Shown: in pieces, positions 24,028 to 32,025 of the stretch
How the letters are laid out: each line of letters opens with the position of its first letter
Numbering within the stretch: position 1 is the first letter of the stretch
From: a bacterium
GTDB lineage: Bacteria; Lindowbacteria; 2-12-FULL-62-27
Reading direction: 5' to 3'
Assembly (NCBI GenBank): GCA_016202645.1
Contig: JACQOF010000097.1
Coordinates: forward strand, 30,929-94,928
DNA: 64,000 nt
The notes under the pieces: model-generated
Database searches by the model: none
The model's input: the letters and a program-made list of their open reading frames with translations, nothing else
Told to the model about the DNA's origin: nothing
Made by a program: the position numbers and the translations under genes

Positions 24028-25194
24028 GAGAAAGGCCGTGGCGACGCGTGAGGGATGGCGTCGGATCGGGTGCGTTTCAGGAAAGAGGCGGCGGTACTTT
24101 TCCTGCAGAAGTTCGTCCTCGGCCCGGTCTGCCCAGGCGCCGTCCACGCGGCTGATTAATTCGACGGAGGCATCCAGAATTTCATCCGGGCCATTCTCGA
24201 TCACCTCGATCCCGGCGCGGTTGTACGAATCAGAATCGGTCCACTGGTGCATCCCACATGCGATCACCTCCCCAAACCGGAGAATCCGGCCCCCACGCAT
24301 ATCCCGGTAAAGTTTCGGTATAAACAGGCTGTGGCGATGCGCCGCGGCGATCGCCAATGGCGTCTGATTGGCCAGAAGATAGGGAACATTGAAGACTGCG
24401 GCAAGGTTGAGGAGGCCGGCGGTATTGCCGATGAAGCATTTGCAATGGGCGACCAGGTAAATGTCGCCGAAATCCGAACGGTGACGCGTGGCGTAGTCAA
24501 TAACACGGGGATGAATGGCGCCGATCTCTGTTTCAACCATCGACCCCATGCGCAGCGCCCATACGCCCGATTCAGCAGCCCACAGGGCCGCCGGAATATA
24601 GTTTTCGATTGTGCAGTCCCGGAAGTCATGGTACCGCCACCCGCCGATGCGCCCGGAGGGCAGCGCCGCGTCCAAGTACGCGCGGTCGCGTGCATGAAAA
24701 CAGACGAAGGGCGCGCCGTCCGGGACACCCATTTCCGCCAGCAGGGCCCGACCGCGGCGATGTTCCGCCGGAGTGAACGTGAGAGAAGGATGTTGGGTAT
24801 TCCAGACAGACCAATCCTGCCAGCCGGAAGGTTTGAGGTCGATCCAGATGTCGTCCTCACTCAGCCATGACCGGAGGGCATGATAGATCCGCAGGGCGAT
24901 GCGGCCCTGAAAGACACGGATCCGTCGTTTGATCATACGGAGAACCTGCCGGTTGGTCGCTGAGCCGCAGAAGAAGATCTCAACACCGGCCGAATGGGAC
25001 TCAGGCTGACTCCGTTTTTTCCTCAGGAAATACTCCGTGTTGGCGATCAGGTGTCCGAAGCGCTCGGAATTGATGCGTCCGAAGCGGATGAGGTTTTGTT
25101 TGGGAAGGAGATGAACGAGAAGCCAAACCGGCCAGATCAATAAAAATTCCAGCGCCCTTTGGGCGCGCCCCCCCTTGAAACTACAGGCGGCCAA
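24001..25194 (-). CDS. TIGR04372-like glycosyltransferase (paralogue 2)
   Basis: About 397 residues, aligning along its length with the gene at 701-1924: RDRAYLDAALPSGRIGGW, WRYHDFRDCTIENYIPAA, LRMGSMVETEIG, HPRVIDYATRHRSDFGDIYL, CKCFIGNTAGLLNLA. The start is uncertain. The longest reading begins at TTG 25194 inside the end of the upstream permease gene; TTG 25140 is an alternative. It is the last gene before the permease and radical SAM/SPASM genes on the same strand. I infer a second sugar-transfer step in the same glycan pathway. Confidence 0.85.
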   Translation of the reverse strand: MAACSFKGGRAQRALEFLLIWPVWLLVHLLPKQNLIRFGRINSERFGHLIANTEYFLRKKRSQPESHSAGVEIFFCGSATNRQVLRMIKRRIRVFQGRIALRIYHALRSWLSEDDIWIDLKPSGWQDWSVWNTQHPSLTFTPAEHRRGRALLAEMGVPDGAPFVCFHARDRAYLDAALPSGRIGGWRYHDFRDCTIENYIPAALWAAESGVWALRMGSMVETEIGAIHPRVIDYATRHRSDFGDIYLVAHCKCFIGNTAGLLNLAAVFNVPYLLANQTPLAIAAAHRHSLFIPKLYRDMRGGRILRFGEVIACGMHQWTDSDSYNRAGIEVIENGPDEILDASVELISRVDGAWADRAEDELLQEKYRRLFPETHPIRRHPSRVATAFLLKYRHLLD

Positions 25195-26812
25195 GAAGCC
25201 TCACAGAAAGTTGCCGCCAGACCAGGTAGACCAGTCCGTGCAAGCCAAAATAAATTCCGGACAGAACGAGAATGGGTTTCAAGTACACGGCGGAAAGCGG
25301 GACCGTCAGCATTTGTTTGTAGATCGGGGCGGAGAAGTACGCGATGGTGCCCGCGATGTAGAGGGAGCCGAGGATCATGAAGAGAAGGCCGCCCGTCGAT
25401 CCCGCCGCGCGCTCGAGACTGCTCTGGCTCCGCGGGGGCATGACCAGCGCCGCCCAGAGGGCAAGGCCGACGATGGCGAGAGTCTGGACGGCGTTGACGG
25501 CGTGGGAAAACACCGCAAAAAATGTTGAGACTCCGGTCTGGCTGTTGGCGATGAAGAGGAGGGACTGGGAGAGGACGAGCAGGAGCAGGGCGTGGGTCCA
25601 GAATTTCGCGCGGAGGATGACGCGCGGGCGGATGGGGAGCGTCTTCAAAAGATACGCGCTCTCGCCCTCGAGCGAAAAGGTCGGATAGACGAACCGGACC
25701 GACACCGCGACGATGAGAAGGCCTGACACGGTGAGGTTGACGAAGGAGACGAAGTTGATGAGGTAGGCCTGGTCGAGCGGCAGGTCCCGGATGTTGATGA
25801 TGTGGATGAAGATGAGCGTCAGGAGCACCAGCATCTGGGACCATTCGGCGATGTCCCGGTGGAGGAATTTGAAATCCTTGAGGCACAGCGTCAGCGCCGG
25901 GCTGCGGCGGGGCCACGCCGCCGAAAATTTTATCAGCGTGGCAACCTTGACCTGCGCGTCGGCCTGGGACCGCCAGCCCCGTAGAAACAGCGGATAAGAC
26001 AGCGTCATGAGAATCACGAGACCCAAGCTGTTGGCAAGCCACAGGATGCCGAGGTTGAGCCACGCGCCGCCGATATCCCCCCGCGCCATGCACGCGATGG
26101 CCTGGGCCGAAAGCGTGTCCGGCGTATAGGGATGCGTGGGGACTTCGATCGATTTGAGAATCGCGCCCATCTGGAACGTGTCGAACTCCATCGAAAAGAG
26201 GACGCCGATGTCGATCCGGCCCGCGAAGTCGATCGTCACGTAGGAACCGAGGAGCGCGAGCACGAGCGCGAGGGTTTTGAGGCGATGTCTCGGGAGGGTT
26301 GCGTAGGTGGCGCAGAGCAATGTCACGCCGAGCGCCGTCGGCAGAACCGTGAGGCCGAGGAGGGCCAGCACCGCGACGACAATGTAATCCCAGCCGAGAA
26401 TGAAACTGCGGCCCAGGCCGACGGCGATGGGCGTTCCGAAGAGAAACACCATCCAGCCGGTTGCCGCCATGCACTCGATGAACTGGACCGCGAAGAGTTT
26501 CCGGGGCGGGATCGGCAGGGAAAAAAGCAGGTCGGATTCCGGGTTTGAATAGAGGATCAGGGCGCCGGACACCAGACTTGAAAACGTCAGCATGATGCAA
26601 AACGACAGGTGCGCCATCGCCACGACCCGGAACACAAGGGCCGTTCCGATCTCGGGCGTGAGGCGCAGGGTGTCGAAGAGCTGTGTGGAGACCCGGGACG
26701 TGAGGACCACGAAGAACGCAAACAGCGCCACGACCACCATGTTGCGGCGGCCTTCCGGCGACGCTTTGAATGTCAGGAGTCTTTTGAGAAGCCGCCACCG
26801 GAGTTGCCACAT
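25181..26812 (-). CDS. ABC-exporter-like multi-spanning membrane permease
   Basis: 543 residues with about twelve hydrophobic segments in two halves separated by a cytoplasmic stretch (residues about 280-320). The conserved SNPESDLLFSLPIPPRKLFAVQ and its counterpart LEGESAYLLKTLPIRPRVILRAK follow the pattern of putative ABC-2-type exporter permeases of the PF16949 kind. No ATP-binding subunit is next to it, so its partner must lie outside the window if it works as an ABC transporter. It is followed with a short overlap by the TIGR04372-like gene. Export of a glycan or lipid is possible but unproven. Confidence 0.75.
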   Translation of the reverse strand: MWQLRWRLLKRLLTFKASPEGRRNMVVVALFAFFVVLTSRVSTQLFDTLRLTPEIGTALVFRVVAMAHLSFCIMLTFSSLVSGALILYSNPESDLLFSLPIPPRKLFAVQFIECMAATGWMVFLFGTPIAVGLGRSFILGWDYIVVAVLALLGLTVLPTALGVTLLCATYATLPRHRLKTLALVLALLGSYVTIDFAGRIDIGVLFSMEFDTFQMGAILKSIEVPTHPYTPDTLSAQAIACMARGDIGGAWLNLGILWLANSLGLVILMTLSYPLFLRGWRSQADAQVKVATLIKFSAAWPRRSPALTLCLKDFKFLHRDIAEWSQMLVLLTLIFIHIINIRDLPLDQAYLINFVSFVNLTVSGLLIVAVSVRFVYPTFSLEGESAYLLKTLPIRPRVILRAKFWTHALLLLVLSQSLLFIANSQTGVSTFFAVFSHAVNAVQTLAIVGLALWAALVMPPRSQSSLERAAGSTGGLLFMILGSLYIAGTIAYFSAPIYKQMLTVPLSAVYLKPILVLSGIYFGLHGLVYLVWRQLSVRLLGRL

Positions 26813-26825
26813 GCGGTGAGTCTGC

Positions 26826-27782
26826 TTAGAGGGGGGTGTCTATGGCGTTGGCGAAGCGGTTCAATGAAGTCAGGAAGCGTGTTTTCAATGTTCGACCGCC
26901 GTGAGTTGGACCCCGGTAGGACTCGTGGGGGTTGACGATTCGGCGAAATCCCGAATAGTCGCATTTGGCGCATAACGGAATCGCCGCGCGGTCGCCGGCC
27001 AGCAATCTTCGCCGGATCTCCCGGAACCGGTCGCAGAACCAGATGTCCTTGAGACTTTGCGCCCTCACGCTGCCAATTCGTTCGGAGAAATAAAAATCAT
27101 GTTCGCACAGTCCCACGACGCCTTCCGCGCTGATCATGATTTTTTCAAACGGCCTCTGGCAAAACGATTTTAAGGGCCGCGACAGGACGGAACCGTTGGG
27201 ACTGGAGCCGGCGCGATTGTTTAATTGCGCCGTCAGTTTCCGGCGGTTCAGCCGGACCCGGCCGGGAAAGTCCGGCGCCACCACATCCATAAAGCTCCGA
27301 ATATTCGGAAACACCGTATCGGTATCGGAGTAGTTGTTGATTTCCAGAATATCCAGGCCGTTTTCCAGGAGAAGCCGGCCAAGATCATGGGTCAGAGACT
27401 TGCCGTTGGTCATGACATGCAATGAGGCGTTCGAGCAGACCCGCCGGGCCATCGCGACCCAGCGCGGCAGGCGTTTGTCGAGAAGGGGTTCGGTATTGAT
27501 AAAAAAACAGAGCCGTCCTGTGTACTTCAGGCCGCCCAGCTCGTCGATGATTTTTTGAAATATGTCTTCCGGCATGGATACATCGGGTCTGGTGTCGAAC
27601 TGCGCCGCCGCCGCGCAAAAAGAGCACGTCCCATTACACTTCTTGCGAAGTTCCAATTCCACGGTATTGAACAGGGCCGGCCGGTTGGCGTCGAAGTGTG
27701 CCCGGCCGACCGCCAGCGAAAGTTTTTCTTTGATCAGGCGTTTCATGCGCCGTTTGATGGTCTGAAGCATGGGTCTGAGCAT
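26826..27782 (-). CDS. Radical SAM/SPASM-domain protein
   Basis: 318 residues. The cluster motif is RKKCNGTCSFC (C49, C53, C56), with FFINTEPLLDKRL as the GGEP-like strand and TNGKSL later. The SPASM part follows (SFCQRPFEKIMISAEGVVGLCEHDF ... IGSVRAQSLKDIW ... IPLCAKCDYSG). Such proteins modify peptides, cofactors or sugars by radical chemistry. It lies 13 bases upstream of the permease gene on the same strand. No precursor peptide is visible nearby, so a peptide-modification role is not supported here. Confidence 0.88.
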   Translation of the reverse strand: MLRPMLQTIKRRMKRLIKEKLSLAVGRAHFDANRPALFNTVELELRKKCNGTCSFCAAAAQFDTRPDVSMPEDIFQKIIDELGGLKYTGRLCFFINTEPLLDKRLPRWVAMARRVCSNASLHVMTNGKSLTHDLGRLLLENGLDILEINNYSDTDTVFPNIRSFMDVVAPDFPGRVRLNRRKLTAQLNNRAGSSPNGSVLSRPLKSFCQRPFEKIMISAEGVVGLCEHDFYFSERIGSVRAQSLKDIWFCDRFREIRRRLLAGDRAAIPLCAKCDYSGFRRIVNPHESYRGPTHGGRTLKTRFLTSLNRFANAIDTPL

Positions 27783-27873
27783 ATCTTATCAGCGGGATGC
27801 CACAAAGCGGCCCAGGCCGACGGCGCGGGAGTCTGCTTTGCGTTTTGGGGGTAATCAAGGTAACTGTGGGGGG

Positions 27874-28782
27874 ATGAACCGGAAAATTGTGATTTGCCTT
27901 CTGTGCGTAATGTTTTTGGCGGCTTGCAAGTCAGGTCGAGCCCCGGTTACGCAGACTTCTCTTTCGCCGATGCCTTTGAAAACCCGCCTGGCTGTCGTGC
28001 CCGTTCAGGGCGGCGGGCCCCTGCAATCAGGCTTGACGGAACTTCTGACGGCGGAGCTGATCCAAACGGGACGGTTTATCGTGGTGGAGAGGTCGAGTTT
28101 GGCGGAAGTACAGGCGGAACAAGCGCGAGGCAGTGAGCCGGGATTTTGGGCGGAGGGCAAGGTCACGCCTCGGATGATTCCGGCGCATCTTCTGCTCATG
28201 GTCAAGGCGCTCAGTTCCGGCCTGGAGCAGGACGCGCTGGTGGGGACCATCACGGAGGGAAAGGGCGGGGGATTTCGGCTCAAGCGCGCGAAGTCTGTTC
28301 TGGAAGTGCGGCTTCTGGATGTCGGCACCGGGCAGATTCTGGAGAGCCGCGTGGTGGAGGCAAGCGCGACCGGCGGGGATCTGGCGGCCGGCGTCGGCGC
28401 GGAGGGCGTGATGGTGGGCACGGCCGTGTTCAACTCGAGCGCCGCTGGGCGCGCGGCGAAGGACGCGATCAAGAAAGCGGCGCGGGCGCTCATGGAAAAA
28501 TTTCCGAATGAGCGGTGGGAGACGCGCGTCGCGGATGTAGGCGAGGACGGGAAGGTCTACATCGCGGCGGGTCTGGATGACGGACTCCAGGCCGGCCGCC
28601 TGCTGAATTTGCACCGGCCGGGTCGGGCCGTGGTGGATCCGACGACAGGCGTACAGCTCGCCGTCACGGACGTGCAGATTGGCCAGGTGCGGGTGGATCA
28701 AGCGTGGCCGGCGTATTCGACCGGCACGGCGATATCCGATACGGCGCCGCGGCGGGGGGATATACTCCGGCCCCGCTTTTAG
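27874..28782 (+). CDS. CsgG-like outer-membrane lipoprotein
   Basis: 302 residues from ATG 27874. A lipoprotein signal peptide MNRKIVICLLCVMFLAAC ends in the lipobox LAAC. TRLAVVPVQ, LTELLTAELIQTGRFIVVERSSLAEVQAEQ and a later GTAVFNSSAAGRAAKDAIKKAARAL match the CsgG curli-assembly family. The N-terminal frame is open further upstream, but that would bury the signal peptide. No other curli genes are present, so this is more likely one of the many stand-alone CsgG-domain lipoproteins than a curlin secretion channel. Confidence 0.85.
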   Translation: MNRKIVICLLCVMFLAACKSGRAPVTQTSLSPMPLKTRLAVVPVQGGGPLQSGLTELLTAELIQTGRFIVVERSSLAEVQAEQARGSEPGFWAEGKVTPRMIPAHLLLMVKALSSGLEQDALVGTITEGKGGGFRLKRAKSVLEVRLLDVGTGQILESRVVEASATGGDLAAGVGAEGVMVGTAVFNSSAAGRAAKDAIKKAARALMEKFPNERWETRVADVGEDGKVYIAAGLDDGLQAGRLLNLHRPGRAVVDPTTGVQLAVTDVQIGQVRVDQAWPAYSTGTAISDTAPRRGDILRPRF

Positions 28783-28848
28783 AGGATCCTTGCCAAACAG
28801 GGCCCGGCGGGCGACAATAACAACGAGAAATAAAAGAGGAGGCATACG

Positions 28849-29109
28849 ATGAAAGGGTCCAAGGCGCGGAGGCGGGTGAAACAGGCAGCCGGTTACAACC
28901 CCGATCCGAACGACGATAAAATTTTGAGAGAGAAGATGGATGAGCTTTTCAGAAAATATCCGGGACAATATGTCGTCGTTTGTGGTGGAGAGATTTTTGT
29001 CGGGCGCAATGCGGCGGCGCTCGATCGTAAGGCTCGTCGCAAGCATCCGGGAATAACTCCGCACGGTTGTCCAATCCCGCGCCCGCAGGACCTCGTTTGC
29101 GTCCTGTAG
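28849..29109 (+). CDS. Small DUF5678-like protein
   Basis: 86 residues. YPGQYVVVCGGEIFVGRNAAALDRKARRKHP follows the pattern of DUF5678 (a Tyr-Pro-Gly-x-Tyr-Val/Ile segment, then a GxIF/V strand). A good ribosome-binding site, GAGGAGG, lies about 8 bases before the ATG. Its end overlaps the start of the retropepsin-like gene by 43 bases. DUF5678 proteins are frequently encoded beside aspartyl-protease-like proteins; the pairing is known from genome context, not from biochemistry. Confidence 0.8.
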   Translation: MKGSKARRRVKQAAGYNPDPNDDKILREKMDELFRKYPGQYVVVCGGEIFVGRNAAALDRKARRKHPGITPHGCPIPRPQDLVCVL

Positions 29110-29567
29110 TTTTTCCTTACCGTTTATTTGGCGGCGTGCTGTGTCCCTTCATTGAATTTGGCATCAAGGGTGTAAGCGGGGAGTGGGTCAAAGCTGACGC
29201 CTATGTCGATTCCGGAGCTTTCCTTTCAGTTTTTTCAATCAGGGATGCAGAAAGGTTGGGTCTTCGTCTCACTGCGGGTGATCTGATTTACGCAAGTGGT
29301 GTAGACGGCAAATCAATCCCGGTCTACGTCCACCGCATGCCGGTGCAGATCGGGCCACACAAATTTCAGGCGCACATGGGTTTTTCTGAAAAACTCGGTT
29401 CCGGATTCAATCTGCTGGGCCGCGAAGATTTTTTCTCGCGCTTCGACGTTACATTCAGCGACACGAGTCGGCGGCTGATGTTTCAACCGATCAAAGGAAA
29501 ACCGAAGGCGGGCGGCAAAAGTATTGTGGCGCTGATGAAGGCACGTCGAAAGAGAAAAGCGTATTGA
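29067..29567 (+). CDS. Retropepsin-like aspartic protease domain protein
   Basis: 166 residues. VKADAYVDSGAFLSVFS (about 43-59) has the D-S/T-G active-site triad pattern of retropepsin-like aspartyl proteases, followed by GLRL and a YASGVDGKSIPVYVHRMPVQIG strand set and LLGREDFFSRFDVTF near the end, typical for this fold. No signal peptide is seen. It overlaps the DUF5678-like gene, so the two form a two-gene unit of unknown purpose. Whether it cleaves peptides is untested. Confidence 0.8.
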   Translation: MSNPAPAGPRLRPVVFPYRLFGGVLCPFIEFGIKGVSGEWVKADAYVDSGAFLSVFSIRDAERLGLRLTAGDLIYASGVDGKSIPVYVHRMPVQIGPHKFQAHMGFSEKLGSGFNLLGREDFFSRFDVTFSDTSRRLMFQPIKGKPKAGGKSIVALMKARRKRKAY

Positions 29568-29933
29568 AGTCGCCGCCCCTGGGTACGAGATTCGGGGACT
29601 GGTCCACTCGAATTGTGGGGAGGCTGGTAAACATCACCTGGGTGGTGGAGGAAGGGCCTCCCGCTCCATCGCGAGGACAGGGATGTCCGAGTGTCGGCCG
29701 CTCAGGGATGGCCGCTTTTGTCGCGGGTGCGTCCGCCTTTGGCGGACGCCGGGAGCGCGAGCGCTCCCGCGCCCGCGACCCATCCCACGCGCCGCGAGAA
29801 GCGCCGACGGAGTGCGTCTATGACGGTCATAGACGCACGGGTTCAATCGCATTCACGCGCTGTGGCCTGTTGATTTTCTTTTGATGCATTTCTCTCCTTT
29901 TGAAATTATCCGGAACAAATTAGAATAACCCAT
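29568..29933. other. Non-coding stretch with a chain of hairpins
   Basis: No convincing gene lies here. Between 29675 and 29838 there is a series of inverted repeats: GGACA-GGGA-TGTCC (29675-29688), also found in the 79-bp elements; an outer stem GTCGCGGG/CCCGCGAC (29720-29727 with 29772-29779) enclosing GTCCGCC-TTT-GGCGGAC (29731-29747) and GGGAGCGC-GA-GCGCTCCC (29751-29768); and a perfect 13-bp stem GTGCGTCTATGAC with its complement (29812-29838). It could be a structured RNA, a miniature mobile element or a terminator complex. Confidence 0.7.
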
Positions 29934-30773
29934 ATGCTGATTTGGATATTACTCGCGATTGCCTTCGGTATGATTGTTGTTGAACGCATCTATCCCGCGA
30001 TGGATCTGCCCCGTGTCCGTGCGTGGTGGTTACGGGTTATTCTTGTGAATCTGATTCAACTTGGCATCATCGTTCTGGCCGGACACACGTGGGAACTTTG
30101 GTTCTCGTCCGTGTCTCTGTTGCGGCTCCAAGACCATTTCGGCGATATTGCTTCCGGATTTATTGCCTACTTTATTTCAACCTTCGTCTATTATTGGTGG
30201 CACCGCATCCGTCATGAATCCCAATGGTTCTGGCTCCTTTGCCACCAGCTCCACCATTCGCCGCGGCGGATCGAGGTTCTTACTTCTTTTTACAAACATC
30301 CGGTCGAAATCACGCTGAATTCTCTCTTGAGCGCTGCGATCGTATATCTGTTGCTTGGATGCTCCATCACAGCCGGAGCCATCTACACGTTTTTAACCGC
30401 CATCGCCGAATATTTCTATCACTGGAACATCCATACTCCCCAATGGATCGGGTACATTCTCCAGAGGCCGGATTCGCACCGGATTCATCATCAGTACCGG
30501 CACCATACCCAAAATTTTGCTGATCTGCCGGTTTGGGACATGATGTTCAAAACGTTCAAAAATCCGGCCAGATTCGATGCCACCTGCGGATTCGACGACT
30601 GGCGGGAAGACAGATTTGAGGACGTTTTGGCGTTCCGGGACATGCATGCCGAGGGCATTGAAAACATCGCACCGCTTCAGTTTCTGCCAACCTGCATCGG
30701 CTGCGGCAAACGCTGGGCATGCTATGAATCAAAGCGCCGCGATCCGGATGTGAAGGACACCAACGTCCCTTGA
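29934..30773 (+). CDS. Sterol desaturase/fatty acid hydroxylase-family membrane protein
   Basis: 279 residues with about four membrane segments and the histidine clusters of the family: WHRIRHE (H90, H94), HQLHHSP (H104, H107, H108), YHWNIH and HRIHHQYRHH. These bind a diiron centre that hydroxylates or desaturates lipids. The C terminus adds a soluble tail with CIGCGKRWACYE, three cysteines that could bind metal and are not part of the usual family core. It stands alone on the plus strand. The lipid substrate is unknown. Confidence 0.88.
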   Translation: MLIWILLAIAFGMIVVERIYPAMDLPRVRAWWLRVILVNLIQLGIIVLAGHTWELWFSSVSLLRLQDHFGDIASGFIAYFISTFVYYWWHRIRHESQWFWLLCHQLHHSPRRIEVLTSFYKHPVEITLNSLLSAAIVYLLLGCSITAGAIYTFLTAIAEYFYHWNIHTPQWIGYILQRPDSHRIHHQYRHHTQNFADLPVWDMMFKTFKNPARFDATCGFDDWREDRFEDVLAFRDMHAEGIENIAPLQFLPTCIGCGKRWACYESKRRDPDVKDTNVP

Positions 30774-30786
30774 AGGGTTGAATGTT

Positions 30787-32025
30787 TTACGGAAGGAAGC
30801 GACTCCGCACAGAGGGTTCTGGCAGTCGGCAGGCATCGTAGCGCCCAAACCACTTGTAACGATTCCTGGCGACCCACCGATAAACCACATCGCGTATCGC
30901 CTGAGGCACGACCCTCGATCCTGAAACCACGCGCCAAAAGCCGCCGAGATCATCCAGCATTTCAAGAACAGCTTGGGATCGAATCGCAACCGATTCTTCC
31001 GGCGTTCCAAAGCTCCGAACAACTATAATTGTTTGAAGATCCCGCTCGATTCCGGGATGCCGAGCCAGAACTGCCGCGGCTGTTTCGCCTTGTAATGGAG
31101 CGAATTTGAAACTTCCCATCGTGTCCTGGTCCAGGAGAAATTGGACGGTTCTATCACAGAGTCCGCAAACACCGTCAAACAGAACGACCCCTATCCCAGC
31201 CGTCCGAACACGAGGCGGCAGCCACGACGGATCGAAAGTGAATAGATGGATCATCAACATTCCAAAAGTCAGATCGGCAAAATCCACTATCGACAAAATT
31301 CCGAAGTGCATCGCCACCATTGACAGCCATGCCAGGGGCCGCGTTTTCGGATGGAGACAGAGAGGAAGGAACGCTATTTCCATGACCAACGATCCCCATG
31401 TTGCGCACCTCAAGACCCATGTCGGCAACCCCAGAAAAATCTCTCTGACGCATCCGGGTCGGGCAAGCGGATTGCTCGCCACGTGTATGAGCGCCGTTCC
31501 ATCAACCCAACTCGGACTCGATAGTTTCACAATTCCGCTGAATGAGTAACCGGCCGCCATTAACATCCATGCAGTCACAAAAAGACTCGCCGGCATTCTC
31601 CAATCCGCCTTGGTTTTTGCCTGTCGTAGTAAAGCCGGCTCTCCCGGGGGAATAATGGCGGAAAAAAGCAAGAGAAGTCCTACATAAGGAATCGACGGAT
31701 TGCCGATCAAATTATTCCTGTTGTACAGACAGGCCCATCCGAACCATAAGAGGAGCGCACATCCCTGACGGAAAATCCCAAGCGTGTACGCGGCAGAAAT
31801 GAGCAGTAACAAACTCAGAAAGGTGGTCACACTTCCTGGTGAATCCCATCGCTCAAGCGGGTTTGGAAGAATCCCGTGTGTGAAGTTCAGAGTGGAGTCC
31901 GCCACGACGCCTTTATCGCTGAAGAGTTCGGTTCCGTATGGGATCAGGCCGGAAAAATGGACACACAGATACAAACCAAACACGATCCGAAATGCGGCAA
32001 ACTGATATTTTGAAACCGGATTCAT
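30787..32025 (-). CDS. HTTM-like membrane domain fused to a DCC thiol-disulfide oxidoreductase
   Basis: 412 residues from ATG 32025, whose ATGA overlaps the upstream stop; GGAG lies about 8 bases before it. The N-terminal about 270 residues are multi-spanning and resemble HTTM-type membrane proteins (FRIVFGLYLCVHFSGLIPYG, SGIVKLSSPSWVDGTAL). The C-terminal domain (VVLFDGVCGLCDRTVQFLL ... FKFAPLQGE) is a DCC/DUF393 domain with the CxxC-like GVCGLCD motif. The fusion suggests a membrane-tethered redox function, possibly quinone-linked like vitamin-K-dependent carboxylase relatives; this is inference. Confidence 0.8.
   Translation of the reverse strand: MNPVSKYQFAAFRIVFGLYLCVHFSGLIPYGTELFSDKGVVADSTLNFTHGILPNPLERWDSPGSVTTFLSLLLLISAAYTLGIFRQGCALLLWFGWACLYNRNNLIGNPSIPYVGLLLLFSAIIPPGEPALLRQAKTKADWRMPASLFVTAWMLMAAGYSFSGIVKLSSPSWVDGTALIHVASNPLARPGCVREIFLGLPTWVLRCATWGSLVMEIAFLPLCLHPKTRPLAWLSMVAMHFGILSIVDFADLTFGMLMIHLFTFDPSWLPPRVRTAGIGVVLFDGVCGLCDRTVQFLLDQDTMGSFKFAPLQGETAAAVLARHPGIERDLQTIIVVRSFGTPEESVAIRSQAVLEMLDDLGGFWRVVSGSRVVPQAIRDVVYRWVARNRYKWFGRYDACRLPEPSVRSRFLP

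Noticed and set aside
25137-26810. A 557-codon open frame overlapping the permease gene on the same strand
   Set aside because: Its translation is rich in Arg, Pro, His and Gly without any motif, while the other frame gives a clean multi-spanning membrane protein. It is a GC-driven shadow.
27874-28782. Curli secretion system
   Set aside because: Only a CsgG-like lipoprotein is present; csgA, csgB, csgE and csgF are not seen nearby.
29568-29884. A 106-codon frame after the retropepsin-like gene
   Set aside because: It is made from the hairpin repeats (SAFGGRRERERSRARDPSHA) and has no ribosome-binding site or homologue pattern.
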